From Chloroflexota bacterium (GTDB lineage Bacteria > Chloroflexota > Anaerolineae > UBA1429): a stretch of 13,624 nt of DNA. The notes under the pieces are model-generated. The model worked only from the letters and a program-made list of their open reading frames with translations, did no database searches and was not told the origin of the DNA. Shown piece by piece: positions 1 through 7,062 of the stretch (position 1 is the first letter of the stretch; every line of letters starts with the position of its first letter). The translations under genes were made by a program, and so were the position numbers. Location of the stretch: assembly GCA_012513595.1 (NCBI GenBank), contig JAAZBY010000619.1, forward strand, positions 1 through 13,624, given 5' to 3'.

Positions 1-692
1 AGATCCATGACAAGGTGGCCAAGGCGTACCCGCAAGGGCTCCACGGCCAGATCGCCAAGTTCCTCGGCGTGAACAAGGACATGGTGCTGCGCACGGCCAC
101 CCTTGATGAGCCGGAGCACGGCCTCACCGAGCAAGTCCTGGCGGAGACCGATGTGCTGATCTGGTGGGGACACATGGCCCACGGTGACGTTCAGGACGCC
201 ATCGTGGACCGGGTGCAGGCCCGCATCCTCGAGGGGATGGGCCTGATCGTCCTACACTCGGGGCACTTTTCCAAGATCTTCAAGCGGATGATGGGCACCA
301 CCTGCAACCTCAAGTGGCGCGAGATCGGCGAGCGCGAGCGCATCTGGGTCGTCGATCCCGGGCACCCGATCGCCGCGGGCCTGCCGGAGTACTTTGAGAT
401 CCCGCACGTCGAGATGTACGGCGAGCGGTTTGACATCCCCCAGCCGGACCAACTCGTCTTCATCTCCTGGTTCCAGGGGGGCGAGGTCTTCCGCAGCGGG
501 TGCTGCTTCCACCGCGGCGCGGGCAAGATCTTCTACTTCCGCCCCGGCCACGAGACGCTGCCCATCTACTACCAGGATGAAGTGCAGAAGGTCATCACCA
601 ACGCCGTGCGCTGGGCGGCCCCGTCCGGCGGGCCGCAGGTCACCTTTGGCAACTACAAGCCGCTCGAAGAGGTCGAGCCGCAGGAGATCTAG
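1..692 (+). CDS. thuA: ThuA-like trehalose utilization family protein (5' end outside window)
   Basis: The reading frame is open from the left edge, so the start codon lies outside. The in-window part encodes about 229 residues and ends at TAG (690-692). The residues before the first in-frame GTG (position 15) read [15 protein letters not shown], which fits the early ThuA region, so probably only a short N-terminal piece is missing. ThuA-type motifs are [36 protein letters not shown] and [15 protein letters not shown]. The family (PF06283, class-I glutamine amidotransferase-like fold) is linked to uptake and oxidation of trehalose and related disaccharides in rhizobia; the exact reaction here is not known. 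No signal peptide can be judged. It converges on the aldo/keto reductase through a strong hairpin. Family assignment is firm, substrate is not. Confidence 0.88.
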   Translation, partial: IHDKVAKAYPQGLHGQIAKFLGVNKDMVLRTATLDEPEHGLTEQVLAETDVLIWWGHMAHGDVQDAIVDRVQARILEGMGLIVLHSGHFSKIFKRMMGTTCNLKWREIGERERIWVVDPGHPIAAGLPEYFEIPHVEMYGERFDIPQPDQLVFISWFQGGEVFRSGCCFHRGAGKIFYFRPGHETLPIYYQDEVQKVITNAVRWAAPSGGPQVTFGNYKPLEEVEPQEI

Positions 693-717
693 TTCCACCG
701 TCCGCCGTCACATGACG

Positions 718-753
718 AGGAAGGAGCCTGCTCCGTGGAGCAGGCTCCTTCCT
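718..753. terminator. bidirectional hairpin between thuA-like and aldo/keto reductase genes
   Basis: This is a perfect 17-bp inverted repeat (718-734 pairs with 737-753) around a 2-nt centre, so the real loop is a few bases wider. It lies 26 nt after the thuA-like stop and 43 nt after the aldo/keto reductase stop on the other strand. No T-tract follows on either side, so factor-independent termination is inferred from position and stem strength only. Confidence 0.7.
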
Positions 754-795
754 GTGTTGGCCTGGTCAGCGCTGTGGCGAAGCCGGGGCGCGCGC

Positions 796-1725
796 CTAGC
801 CCAGCAGGGCGCGCAGCGCAGCGGTCTCGTCAGGGGTCAGGGCCCTGTCGCCGGCAGCAGCGTTCATGGCCGCCTGTAGCGGAGACTTGGCCCCCGGGAT
901 CGCCACCGGTGCTACCGGATGGGAGATCACATAGCGCAGCGCCGCGGTGATCATCTCCTCACCGGCCTGCAGGCCCTGGCGCAGACGGTCCACCGTGGCT
1001 GCCTCGCGCTCGAACGCCGCCCGGCCGGGCTGGCCCGGGTTCCAGACCGAGCGCACCTGGTCGTCAAAGGTTGTCGAGGTATCGTACTTGCCGCTCAACA
1101 TGCCCCTGTGGAGCGGCCCGCGCACCAGGACGGCAATGCCGTGCTCCTGGCAGTAGGGCAGGATGTCCTTCTCGGGCTCCAGGTTCAGGAGCGAGTAGTC
1201 CAGTTCCAGCACGCTGCAGGTGCCCTCGCGGTTGAAGCGCTTGAGCACCTCGAGGCTGTTCGTGGAAATGCCGTAGGCACGCAGGACGCCCTCATCCACC
1301 AGCTCCTGGAAGCCCTGCAGATACACCGTGGGGTCCTCGAGGTCTGACTCGTGGCAGAGGAGCACGTCGACCCAGTCCGTCCGCAGGCGCCCTAGAATGG
1401 CGTGCCCACACAGGCGGATCATGTCGGCCGTGGTCTTGGGGACGCCCTGGCCCGTGCGCTGGCCCCAGTGGCCGATCTTGCTGACCAGGTAGACGTTGTG
1501 GCGGATGCCGGCCAGGGCGCGGCCCAGGCGCATCTCCGACAGGCCGTTGGGCACCCCGTATGACTCGGCCGTATCGATCAGGTTCACGCCGCTCTCGTAG
1601 GCGGTCCGCACGGTGGCCCAGGCGGTGCTCTCGTCGACCTCGCCCCACTGACGGCCAATGTTCCAGGTCCCCAAACCGATGGCCGACACGGGCCAGCCTA
1701 GCTTACCAAACGGTCGGTACAGCAT
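796..1725 (-). CDS. aldo/keto reductase
   Basis: This is a 309-residue cytosolic NAD(P)H-dependent oxidoreductase of the AKR (TIM-barrel) superfamily, the usual length for the family. The catalytic tetrad is visible: D51 and Y56 (LIDTAESYG), K83 (VSKIG) and H125 (LLCHESD). The N-terminus FGKLGWPVSAIGLGTW and the cofactor-binding segment IPGAK (276-280) followed by SPLQAAMN are typical. The start is set by AAGGAG at 1733-1738, seven bases before ATG 1725; an upstream in-frame ATG at 1743 would place this ribosome site inside the gene and is rejected. It has its own promoter (1774-1802) divergent from manA. The substrate (aldose, uronate or other carbonyl) cannot be read from sequence; the neighbourhood favours a sugar. 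Confidence 0.92.
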   Translation of the reverse strand: MLYRPFGKLGWPVSAIGLGTWNIGRQWGEVDESTAWATVRTAYESGVNLIDTAESYGVPNGLSEMRLGRALAGIRHNVYLVSKIGHWGQRTGQGVPKTTADMIRLCGHAILGRLRTDWVDVLLCHESDLEDPTVYLQGFQELVDEGVLRAYGISTNSLEVLKRFNREGTCSVLELDYSLLNLEPEKDILPYCQEHGIAVLVRGPLHRGMLSGKYDTSTTFDDQVRSVWNPGQPGRAAFEREAATVDRLRQGLQAGEEMITAALRYVISHPVAPVAIPGAKSPLQAAMNAAAGDRALTPDETAALRALLG

Positions 1726-1773
1726 CCTGTGTCTCCTTTGCATGCAATCGCTAGCAGCAGCCTAACGCTGGCC

Positions 1774-1802
1774 AGTGTGCCGTATGGACGGTCGCGTGTC
1801 AA
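1774..1802 (-). promoter_or_regulatory. predicted sigma70-type promoter of the aldo/keto reductase
   Basis: On the minus strand TTGACA (1797-1802) is separated by 17 bp from CACACT (1774-1779), which keeps the A at positions 2 and 4 and the final T of the -10 consensus. The -10 ends 48 nt before the ATG. The -35 is perfect and the -10 is weak. Confidence 0.5.
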
Positions 1803-1845
1803 CCGGGCCCGCCGCGCTGGCCCGTGCGCCGCCGGCCTCTGCGTG

Positions 1846-1874
1846 TTGCCCTCCGGGCGGAGCCCTGCTACACT
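1846..1874 (+). promoter_or_regulatory. predicted sigma70-type promoter of manA
   Basis: TTGCCC (1846-1851), a 17-bp spacer and TACACT (1869-1874) lie 46 nt upstream of the manA start. A small inverted repeat, CTCCG-GG-CGGAG (1851-1862), begins at the last base of the -35 box. It could be an operator or chance in this GC-rich DNA. Confidence 0.5.
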
Positions 1875-1920
1875 CCCTCGATGTGACCATCAGATACTGC
1901 GCAGCGAGGGGTGTGCCACC

Positions 1921-2970
1921 GTGTCAGGCCCGGGTCTCTATCCGCTCACGTTTGAGCCTGTTTTCCGCGACTATATGTGGGGCGGGCGCCGCCTGGAACA
2001 GCTCTTTGGCCGCAACCTCCCGCCGGGCATTGTCGCTGAGAGCTGGGAGATCTCGGGGCACCACACTACGCCGACGCGCGTCGCCCACGGGCCGCTGGCG
2101 GGGCTCTCGCTCCCGGAGGTCCTCGCGCGTCTCGGCAAGGACCTGGTCGGCCGCAACGCACAGGGCACCCTGGCGCGCGGGCGCTTTCCCCTCCTGGTCA
2201 AGCTGCTGGACGCCAACCTCGACCTGTCGGTGCAGGTCCATCCCGATGACCGTTACGCACTGGCCAACGAAGGGGACCTCGGCAAGACAGAGATGTGGTA
2301 CGTCCTCCACGCCGGGCCCGGCGCCGAGATCATCTACGGACTGCGTCCGGGCATCACGCGTGACGACCTGGCGCGCGCCATCGCCGCAGGAGAGCTTGCC
2401 AAGACATTGCGACGCATCATCGTGCGCCCCGGAGACGCGGTCTGCATCCCCTCCGGGACGGTGCATGCGCTGTTGAGCGGCCTCGTGGTCGCCGAGATCC
2501 AGGAGAGCTCGGACGTCACCTATCGGGTGTATGACTGGGACCGTCCCGGCCCGAGCGGGCGGCCTCGCTCGCTGCATGCGGCCAAGGCGCTGGAGGTGAT
2601 CGCCTTCGACGGGACTCCCCCTGGCGTGGCCCAGCCACAGGTGATCCGGCAGGAGGCCGGGGTGCGCGTCGAGAGGTTGGCCTCCTGCGTGCAGTTTGCC
2701 GTCGAGCGCGTCATACTGGACGGCGGGGCCACGTTCCGGGGCGAATGTGACGGCGCGTCCTTTGAGATCTGGGGGGCCGTGGAGGGCCAGGCCAGGGTGG
2801 AAGACCCCGCAGGCGCCGGCTGGCCCGGGGGCCCGGTGGGGTTGCGGGCCATCGGCTGGGCGCTGCTCCCTGCGGCGCTGGGCCAGTTCGCGCTCCGCGC
2901 TGTAGACGGCCCCTGCACGCTGCTGCGCGCCTACGCGCCTGCCCCCGTCGAGGAGCCGGCGCCTCGCTGA
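1921..2970 (+). CDS. manA: mannose-6-phosphate isomerase, class I
   Basis: This 349-residue cytosolic zinc enzyme interconverts mannose 6-phosphate and fructose 6-phosphate, feeding mannose into glycolysis or supplying mannose for glycans. The N-terminus LTFEPVFRDYMWGGRRL is typical of the short (Bacillus-like) type I enzymes. Metal ligands are visible: Q105 and H107 (VQVHPDD), E124 (GKTEMWY) and H182 (SGTVHAL). R202 in VTYRVYDWDR fits the active-site arginine. The GTG start at 1921 is preferred: it directly precedes the conserved N-terminus and has GAGGGG (1906-1911) nine bases upstream. The open frame continues upstream to 1729 but crosses the promoter and shows no conserved sequence. The stop codon lies in the first of three tandem 19-bp repeats, so the last residues (EEPAPR) are repeat-encoded. 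Confidence 0.93.
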   Translation: MSGPGLYPLTFEPVFRDYMWGGRRLEQLFGRNLPPGIVAESWEISGHHTTPTRVAHGPLAGLSLPEVLARLGKDLVGRNAQGTLARGRFPLLVKLLDANLDLSVQVHPDDRYALANEGDLGKTEMWYVLHAGPGAEIIYGLRPGITRDDLARAIAAGELAKTLRRIIVRPGDAVCIPSGTVHALLSGLVVAEIQESSDVTYRVYDWDRPGPSGRPRSLHAAKALEVIAFDGTPPGVAQPQVIRQEAGVRVERLASCVQFAVERVILDGGATFRGECDGASFEIWGAVEGQARVEDPAGAGWPGGPVGLRAIGWALLPAALGQFALRAVDGPCTLLRAYAPAPVEEPAPR

Positions 2971-3009
2971 CGAGCCTGCGCTTCGCTGACGAGCCGGCGC
3001 CTCGCTGAG
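2953..3009. repeat. three tandem 19-bp repeats spanning the manA stop codon
   Basis: Units are 2953-2971, 2972-2990 and 2991-3009, each of the form GAGCCKGCGCYTCGCTGAS. Units 1 and 3 differ only in the last base; unit 2 differs from unit 1 at two positions. Each unit carries a TGA; the first is the manA stop. Because 19 is not a multiple of three, the repeats shift frame relative to one another. Confidence 0.85.
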
Positions 3010-3013
3010 AACG

Positions 3014-3045
3014 CCATCGGGGGCGGCGCGCGCCGCCCCCGATGG
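3014..3045. terminator. bidirectional palindromic hairpin between manA and zinc dehydrogenase
   Basis: This is a perfect 32-bp palindrome, extremely GC-rich (CCATCGGGGGCGGC on the left arm), starting 43 nt after the manA stop and ending 24 nt from the opposing dehydrogenase stop. It can form a stem of 14 bp or so with a short GC loop on both transcripts. There is no T-tract. Confidence 0.7.
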
Positions 3046-3069
3046 GTACCAGTCCAGCCGCTGGGCAGC

Positions 3070-4104
3070 TCAGTCGAACACAAAGAGCGTGCGGATGTTG
3101 TCCTCCACGCCCCGGTACAGCCGATCGAACACTGCCTGGCCATCCTCGAGGCGGGCCGTGTCGCTGATCAGGGCATCGACCTTCATCCGCCCGGAGGCGA
3201 TCAGGTCGGCACAGGCGGCATACTCGCCGTTGGAGGCACACACCCCGTACAGGGTTATCTCGCGGCTGACGATGCTCTGCAGGTCGAACGAGACGCGCGG
3301 GGTGACGTTGCCGATCAGGCTGAGGACGCCCCCCTTGCGTGTGATCGCGAGCGCATTGTCGATAGTGGGCTGGACGCCCACCGCCTCCAGCACGACGTCA
3401 GCGCCCTCGGGGCCCGTCTCCGCCCGCAGGGCCTCGAGCAGGTCGGGGACGTCTGCCCGGATGGTTACGTCGGCGCCCATCTCCTTGGCCAGGGCCAGGC
3501 GCGCCTCAGACAGGTCTGTGACGATCACCTTGCCCGCCCCCTTCAGACGGATGGCCTGCATGGCTACCAGGCCCACTCCGCCGGCGCCCACCACAACCGC
3601 TGTATCGTTCAGGACGACCGGCGTGCGGTTGGCGGCGTGCACGCCGATCGACACCGTCTCGATCAGGGCGGCCTGCTCGTAGCTCAGGTTGTCAGGCAGG
3701 TGGATGGCCACCCAGTAAGGCACCACGACGTACTCGGCCATGGCCCCGTGGCGGCGGTAGGTCCCCTCCGAAACACCCACCACCTGCCGGTTGGCGCACA
3801 GGTTCACGTGGCCGCTCAGGCAGTAGCGGCAGCGCAGGCAGTACACGGTGGAATCGAAAGCCACGCGGTCACCCGGGGCGAAGCCCTCCACGCGCTCCCC
3901 GACGGCCTCCACCACGCCGGCGGCTTCGTGCCCCATGATGATGGGGGGTTGGCGGCGGCCCGTCTTGCCAGAGTAGCCCTTCACGTCAGAGCCGCAGATG
4001 CCGCAGGCCTTGACGCGGATCAGCACGTCGTCCGGCCCGTAGGCGGGTATCGGCCAGTCTTGCACTTCCAGGACGTATGGAGCGGTGTTCACAAGCGCTT
4101 TCAT
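3070..4104 (-). CDS. zinc-dependent medium-chain dehydrogenase (sugar/polyol or threonine dehydrogenase type)
   Basis: This 344-residue cytosolic NAD-dependent dehydrogenase belongs to the zinc MDR superfamily. The catalytic zinc ligands are C37 (GICGSD), H59 (GHE) and probably E149. The structural zinc site is C89, C92, C95 and C103. The Rossmann motif GAGGVGLV is at 173-180, and D197 at the end of the next strand (VTDLS) favours NAD over NADP. It resembles sorbitol, galactitol-1-phosphate and threonine dehydrogenases; the sequence alone does not pick one, though the neighbours favour a sugar or polyol. The ATG at 4104 is preceded by GGGAGG (4109-4114); the open frame extends far upstream to 4950 but runs antisense through the divergent lyase gene and is spurious. 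A strong promoter lies at 4132-4160. Confidence 0.92.
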   Translation of the reverse strand: MKALVNTAPYVLEVQDWPIPAYGPDDVLIRVKACGICGSDVKGYSGKTGRRQPPIIMGHEAAGVVEAVGERVEGFAPGDRVAFDSTVYCLRCRYCLSGHVNLCANRQVVGVSEGTYRRHGAMAEYVVVPYWVAIHLPDNLSYEQAALIETVSIGVHAANRTPVVLNDTAVVVGAGGVGLVAMQAIRLKGAGKVIVTDLSEARLALAKEMGADVTIRADVPDLLEALRAETGPEGADVVLEAVGVQPTIDNALAITRKGGVLSLIGNVTPRVSFDLQSIVSREITLYGVCASNGEYAACADLIASGRMKVDALISDTARLEDGQAVFDRLYRGVEDNIRTLFVFD

Positions 4105-4131
4105 GTTGCCTCCCTCGTTCACGCTGGGGCG

Positions 4132-4160
4132 ATTATGGCGCGGGGAGGGTGCCCTGTCAA
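4132..4160 (-). promoter_or_regulatory. predicted strong sigma70-type promoter of the zinc dehydrogenase
   Basis: On the minus strand TTGACA (4155-4160), 17 bp, CATAAT (4132-4137). This is 11 of 12 consensus bases, with the -10 ending 27 nt before the ATG at 4104. It is back to back with the lyase promoter, with 26 bp between the two -35 boxes. Confidence 0.7.
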
Positions 4161-4186
4161 CGCGCCGCGCCTGCGAGGCGGAGTCG

Positions 4187-4215
4187 TTGACGCCCCACCT
4201 GCCCCGGCATACACT
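4187..4215 (+). promoter_or_regulatory. predicted sigma70-type promoter of the oligogalacturonate lyase unit
   Basis: TTGACG (4187-4192), 17-bp spacer, TACACT (4210-4215). The -10 is the same hexamer as at manA. The leader to the ATG is about 100 nt, longer than for the other genes here. Confidence 0.65.
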
Positions 4216-4220
4216 GGTCC

Positions 4221-4264
4221 GAGCCTTGGCTCGCGCCGGCGCGGGGCGCAGCGGTACCCCGCGC
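4221..4264 (+). promoter_or_regulatory. two hairpins in the leader of the oligogalacturonate lyase transcript
   Basis: GAGCC-TT-GGCTC (4221-4232) sits a few bases after the predicted transcription start and could be an operator or a small stem. GCGCGGGG (4239-4246) pairs perfectly with CCCCGCGC (4257-4264) around a 10-nt loop. Neither blocks the ribosome site at 4305-4310. A regulatory role is only suggested by the long leader. Confidence 0.35.
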
Positions 4265-4317
4265 TCCCCCGGTGCGTGCAGGGCATCGCGGCGGGCAATA
4301 GAGCAGGAGGTGCACTC

Positions 4318-5511
4318 ATGGCAAAGGGACGGATCTGGCCGGCAGAATGGATTGATTATGTCGACTCGCTGACCGGCGCACGGGTGCGGCAGCTGACCTC
4401 GTATCGCGCGAACAGCAATCACCTTTACTTTACCAACTATGGCTACTACCACAACGACCGCAAGATGCTGATCGGGTCCGACCGGGGCAACGCCACGAAC
4501 TTGTGCAGCGTCGACCTGGAAACAGGTGAGATCACCCAGCTCACGGACCTGGCTCCCCAGCCTCTCCCCTACCCGACCTATCTCCTGCGCGTCTCCATCG
4601 ATCAGGCCAACGAGAAGGCCTACTTTGGCTACGGACGCCAGATCGTCGGCGTCGACCTGAACTCCCTGGAGATGACCTCCCTCTGGGAGATGCCCGAGGG
4701 TTTCCAGCGCAACATGGTCAACGTCACCTCCGACGGCGAGCACGTGTGTGTCGGCATCTACGAGATCCCCTCGATGGAGGCCGCCTGCGACGTGGCGCGC
4801 CGCTATACGTACGGCGGCTCGGTCTACAGCGGCACGGGCTTGAACATGCTGGCCACCTGGGAAGCGCGCCCCCTCAGCCGCGTGATGCGCATCCCCACCG
4901 CTGGCGGCCCCGCCGAGACCGTCTGGGAGGAGCGCACCTGGATCAACCACGTGAACACCTCCCCCACCCAGCCCAACCTACTGACCTTCTGCCATGAGGG
5001 GCCCTGGCACCTGGTGGACCATCGCATCTGGGGGCTGGACACCGCCACCGGCAAGGCCTGGAAGATTCGCCCCCGCATGGTGGAGCAGGAGCGCGTCGGG
5101 CACGAGTACTGGTACATGGATGGCATCCACGTCGGCTACCACGGCATCAAGCCCGACGGCACCAAGGTGTTCGGCCGCGTGCGCTATGATAACGAGGACC
5201 TCGTCGAGGTGGCCTTCCCGTTTGAGACTGGCCACATCCACTCCAACGACTTTTCCATGATCGTCGGCGATGGCGGCCAAGAGATCCGCCTGTGGAAGTG
5301 GAACGGGGAGGCCTTTGAGGGCCCGCGGGCCCTCTCTGTGCACCGCTGCAGCAAGCGCGACCAGATGTTCCACGTCCATCCGCGCTTCCGCTCCGACGGC
5401 AAGCAGGTCGTGTATACCAGCGATGCGCCCGCGTATGGGCAGGTGTTCGTGGCCGACGTGCCCGAGTTCAGCGCGCTGCCGGCCATCGCAGAGCCGGGCG
5501 CCAAGCGCTAG
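4318..5511 (+). CDS. ogl: oligogalacturonate lyase, polysaccharide lyase family 22 type
   Basis: This 397-residue protein matches oligogalacturonate lyases (PL22, about 388 residues, seven-bladed beta-propeller), which cleave unsaturated di- and tri-galacturonates from pectin by beta-elimination in the cytoplasm. Family signatures in order: NHLYFTN (34-40), a TolB-like [11 protein letters not shown] strand (66-76), FCHEGPW (224-230) followed by VDHRIW with R236, GHEYW with H262, [14 protein letters not shown] (306-319), and Q349-x2-H352-x-H354. The last triplet matches the metal ligands described for the Yersinia enzyme; R236 and H262 fit its catalytic pair, though these equivalences are from memory of the family. 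There is no signal peptide, as expected for a cytosolic enzyme. AGGAGG (4305-4310) lies seven bases before the ATG. It is followed after 26 nt by a DUF1232 gene, probably co-transcribed. No kduI or kduD is visible nearby. Confidence 0.85.
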   Translation: MAKGRIWPAEWIDYVDSLTGARVRQLTSYRANSNHLYFTNYGYYHNDRKMLIGSDRGNATNLCSVDLETGEITQLTDLAPQPLPYPTYLLRVSIDQANEKAYFGYGRQIVGVDLNSLEMTSLWEMPEGFQRNMVNVTSDGEHVCVGIYEIPSMEAACDVARRYTYGGSVYSGTGLNMLATWEARPLSRVMRIPTAGGPAETVWEERTWINHVNTSPTQPNLLTFCHEGPWHLVDHRIWGLDTATGKAWKIRPRMVEQERVGHEYWYMDGIHVGYHGIKPDGTKVFGRVRYDNEDLVEVAFPFETGHIHSNDFSMIVGDGGQEIRLWKWNGEAFEGPRALSVHRCSKRDQMFHVHPRFRSDGKQVVYTSDAPAYGQVFVADVPEFSALPAIAEPGAKR

Positions 5512-5537
5512 GGGCGGCTGCAACGGTGAGGAGCGCC

Positions 5538-5957
5538 ATGTCATCGGCCATGGCCCGGCTGCGCGAGCGCGCCGTGGCCCTCGAAAGAGAGACCTATGCG
5601 CTGGCCGTGGCCTATCGTGACCGGCGCACGCCCTGGTACGGCAAGGCCTGGGCGCTTTTGGTGGTCGCCTACGCCGTCAGCCCGATCGACCTGATCCCCG
5701 ACTTTATCCCGGTGATTGGGTACCTCGACGATCTCTTGCTGGTGCCGCTGGGCATCTGGGTGGCGCTGCGGCTGATCCCGCCGGACGTCCTGGCGGAGGC
5801 GCGTCGCGCTGCCGCGGCGCGCGAGCCGGGCGGCGCCTCACGCTGGCTGGGGGTAGCCATCGTGGCGATGGTATGGATCGTACTGCTGGGAGCAGTGGCA
5901 TGGGCCATCGCGCGTGCCACTGGCGCACTTGGTCGCGCGCAGCCGCCCCCGGGGTGA
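5538..5957 (+). CDS. DUF1232 (YkvA-type) small membrane protein
   Basis: This is a 139-residue protein with a DUF1232/YkvA core: [20 protein letters not shown] followed by [20 protein letters not shown] (about residues 39-78). The core contains the hallmark [11 protein letters not shown], and a second hydrophobic segment near the C-terminus ([20 protein letters not shown]) is probably a transmembrane helix. Its function is unknown; members are small inner-membrane proteins. The ATG at 5538 is chosen because GAGGAG (5528-5533) lies just upstream; an in-frame GTG at 5526 lacks a ribosome site and ATG 5550 is too far away. It starts 26 nt after the lyase stop with no promoter seen between, so it is probably the second gene of that unit. 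The pairing may be incidental. Confidence 0.85.
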   Translation: MSSAMARLRERAVALERETYALAVAYRDRRTPWYGKAWALLVVAYAVSPIDLIPDFIPVIGYLDDLLLVPLGIWVALRLIPPDVLAEARRAAAAREPGGASRWLGVAIVAMVWIVLLGAVAWAIARATGALGRAQPPPG

Positions 5958-5980
5958 CGGTCTGCGGATCGCCCTGATCG

Positions 5981-6016
5981 ACACCGGGGGACGGGCTGTT
6001 GCCCGTCCCCCGGTGT
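5981..6016. terminator. bidirectional hairpin between DUF1232 and FAH-family genes
   Basis: A perfect 16-bp stem (5981-5996 with 6001-6016) closes a TGTT loop. It lies 23 nt after the DUF1232 stop and 21 nt from the opposing FAH-family stop. GC-rich, no T-tract. Confidence 0.75.
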
Positions 6017-6037
6017 GTGCTCTCTGCGCCGGCCCTT

Positions 6038-6835
6038 CTAGCCCTCGGCGACGACCGAGTTCCTCAGGACGCCGATCCCCTCGATGTCGATCTCGACGAC
6101 GTCCCCAGGCCGCAGGAACACCGCCGGCCGGCGGGCAAAGCCCACGCCCGACGGCGTGCCCGTCATGATCACGGTGCCGGGGAGCAGGGTCATGTTGTCG
6201 GACAGGTAGGATACCAACTGCGCGCAGGAAAAGATGAGGTCGCTGGTGTTCGAATCCTGCATGACCCGGCCGTTCAGGCGGGTGCGGATGCGGGCGTTAG
6301 TGGGGTCAAGATCGGTCTCGATCCAGGGGCCCAGAGGGGCAAACGTGTCGAACGACTTGCCCCGAACCCACTGGGAGTCGTGGCGGAGCTGCACGTCGCG
6401 CGCGCTGACGTCGTTGGCGCAGGTGTAGCCCAGCACATAGTCGAGCGCGTCGTCGACCCCGACGTGGCGCGCGGCCCGGCCGATGACGATGGCCAGCTCG
6501 CACTCATAGTCGACCTCATCGGCCGCCACCCTGGGCAGCACGATGTCGTCGCCGGGGCCGGCCAAGGCGGTGGTCGCCTTCATGAACAGAACGGGGCGCT
6601 CGGGCAGGCTGTGGCCACTTTCCTGGGCATGGGCGCGGTAGTTCAGGCCGATGGCCAGGATATTGGGCGGGACCACGGGCGCCAGCAGGCGGCACTCGGC
6701 GAGTGGCACGGCCACATCGGTGGGGCGGCAGCCGTCGTAGATGCAGCCCTCGACAAGTCGCAGGGTGCCCTCACCCTCCAGCACGCCGTATACAACGGCG
6801 CCCTCGGCGGTCCTCACGCGTGCGATCTTGGCCAT
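6038..6835 (-). CDS. fumarylacetoacetate hydrolase family protein
   Basis: This 265-residue cytosolic enzyme of the FAH superfamily cleaves or decarboxylates 2-keto or beta-diketo acids. Motifs in order: ILAIGLNYRAHAQE (59-72), RPVLFMKATTAL (80-91), the metal-binding VDYECELAIVIG with E111 and E113, NDVSARD with D142 as third ligand, RGKSFDTFAPLGP (158-170) and TGTPSGVGF (225-233). The length fits single-domain members such as acylpyruvase, oxaloacetate decarboxylase and 2,4-diketo-3-deoxy-sugar-acid hydrolases. Given the neighbours, a sugar-acid pathway is plausible, but the substrate cannot be read from sequence. The ATG at 6835 has GGAGGAG (6843-6849) seven bases upstream; the frame continuing to 7138 crosses the promoter and the divergent gene's start and is rejected. 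Confidence 0.92.
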   Translation of the reverse strand: MAKIARVRTAEGAVVYGVLEGEGTLRLVEGCIYDGCRPTDVAVPLAECRLLAPVVPPNILAIGLNYRAHAQESGHSLPERPVLFMKATTALAGPGDDIVLPRVAADEVDYECELAIVIGRAARHVGVDDALDYVLGYTCANDVSARDVQLRHDSQWVRGKSFDTFAPLGPWIETDLDPTNARIRTRLNGRVMQDSNTSDLIFSCAQLVSYLSDNMTLLPGTVIMTGTPSGVGFARRPAVFLRPGDVVEIDIEGIGVLRNSVVAEG

Positions 6836-6900
6836 GCTATCTCTCCTCCGCATGTTCGTCGGTCGTGGCGCGCCGCTCCTCGGCACGCCGAGACCGCGCG

Positions 6901-6929
6901 ATTGTACCCGCATGGCCCGCGCTGCACAA
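6901..6929 (-). promoter_or_regulatory. predicted sigma70-type promoter of the FAH-family gene
   Basis: On the minus strand TTGTGC (6924-6929), 17 bp, TACAAT (6901-6906). The -10 is near-consensus and ends 65 nt before the ATG at 6835. A short stem CTCGG-CACG-CCGAG (6879-6892) lies in the leader. Confidence 0.55.
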
Positions 6930-6963
6930 CCGCCACCGGCCAGCCGGGTTCGCGCAGGTGTGC

Positions 6964-6992
6964 TTGCCGGCCCAGGAGCGTTCGGATATCCT
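6964..6992 (+). promoter_or_regulatory. predicted sigma70-type promoter of the ferredoxin oxidoreductase gene
   Basis: TTGCCG (6964-6969), 17 bp, TATCCT (6987-6992), ending 70 nt before the ATG at 7063. The -35 boxes of this promoter and the divergent FAH-family promoter are 34 bp apart. Confidence 0.45.
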
Positions 6993-7012
6993 CCGCCCCA
7001 GTCGCGTAACCT

Positions 7013-7044
7013 GCCCGAGCGTCGGGCGGCTGGCGCGATCGCGC
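7013..7044 (+). promoter_or_regulatory. two palindromes in the leader of the ferredoxin oxidoreductase gene
   Basis: GCCCGA-GCG-TCGGGC (7013-7027) and the perfect 12-bp palindrome GCGCGATCGCGC (7033-7044) lie between the predicted promoter and the ribosome site AGGAGAG (7048-7054). Either could bind a repressor or fold in the mRNA; GC-rich chance palindromes cannot be excluded. Confidence 0.3.
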
Positions 7045-7062
7045 TACAGGAGAGAGAACGGC

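Noticed and set aside
1726..1743. Upstream ATG (1743) for the aldo/keto reductase
   Set aside because: The ribosome site AAGGAG lies inside this extension and points to ATG 1725.
2953..3009. CRISPR-like array
   Set aside because: Units are 19 bp, directly adjacent with no spacers, and part of the manA coding end.
3637..4317. Long upstream extension of the lyase reading frame
   Set aside because: It runs antisense through the zinc dehydrogenase and across two clear promoters; the real start at 4318 has AGGAGG and the family N-terminus.
4105..4950. Upstream extension of the dehydrogenase frame on the minus strand
   Set aside because: It overlaps the lyase gene antisense; ATG 4104 begins the conserved MDR sequence and has a ribosome site.
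5526..5537. GTG 5526 as start of the DUF1232 gene
   Set aside because: It overlaps the Shine-Dalgarno-like GAGGAG that serves ATG 5538 and has no ribosome site of its own.
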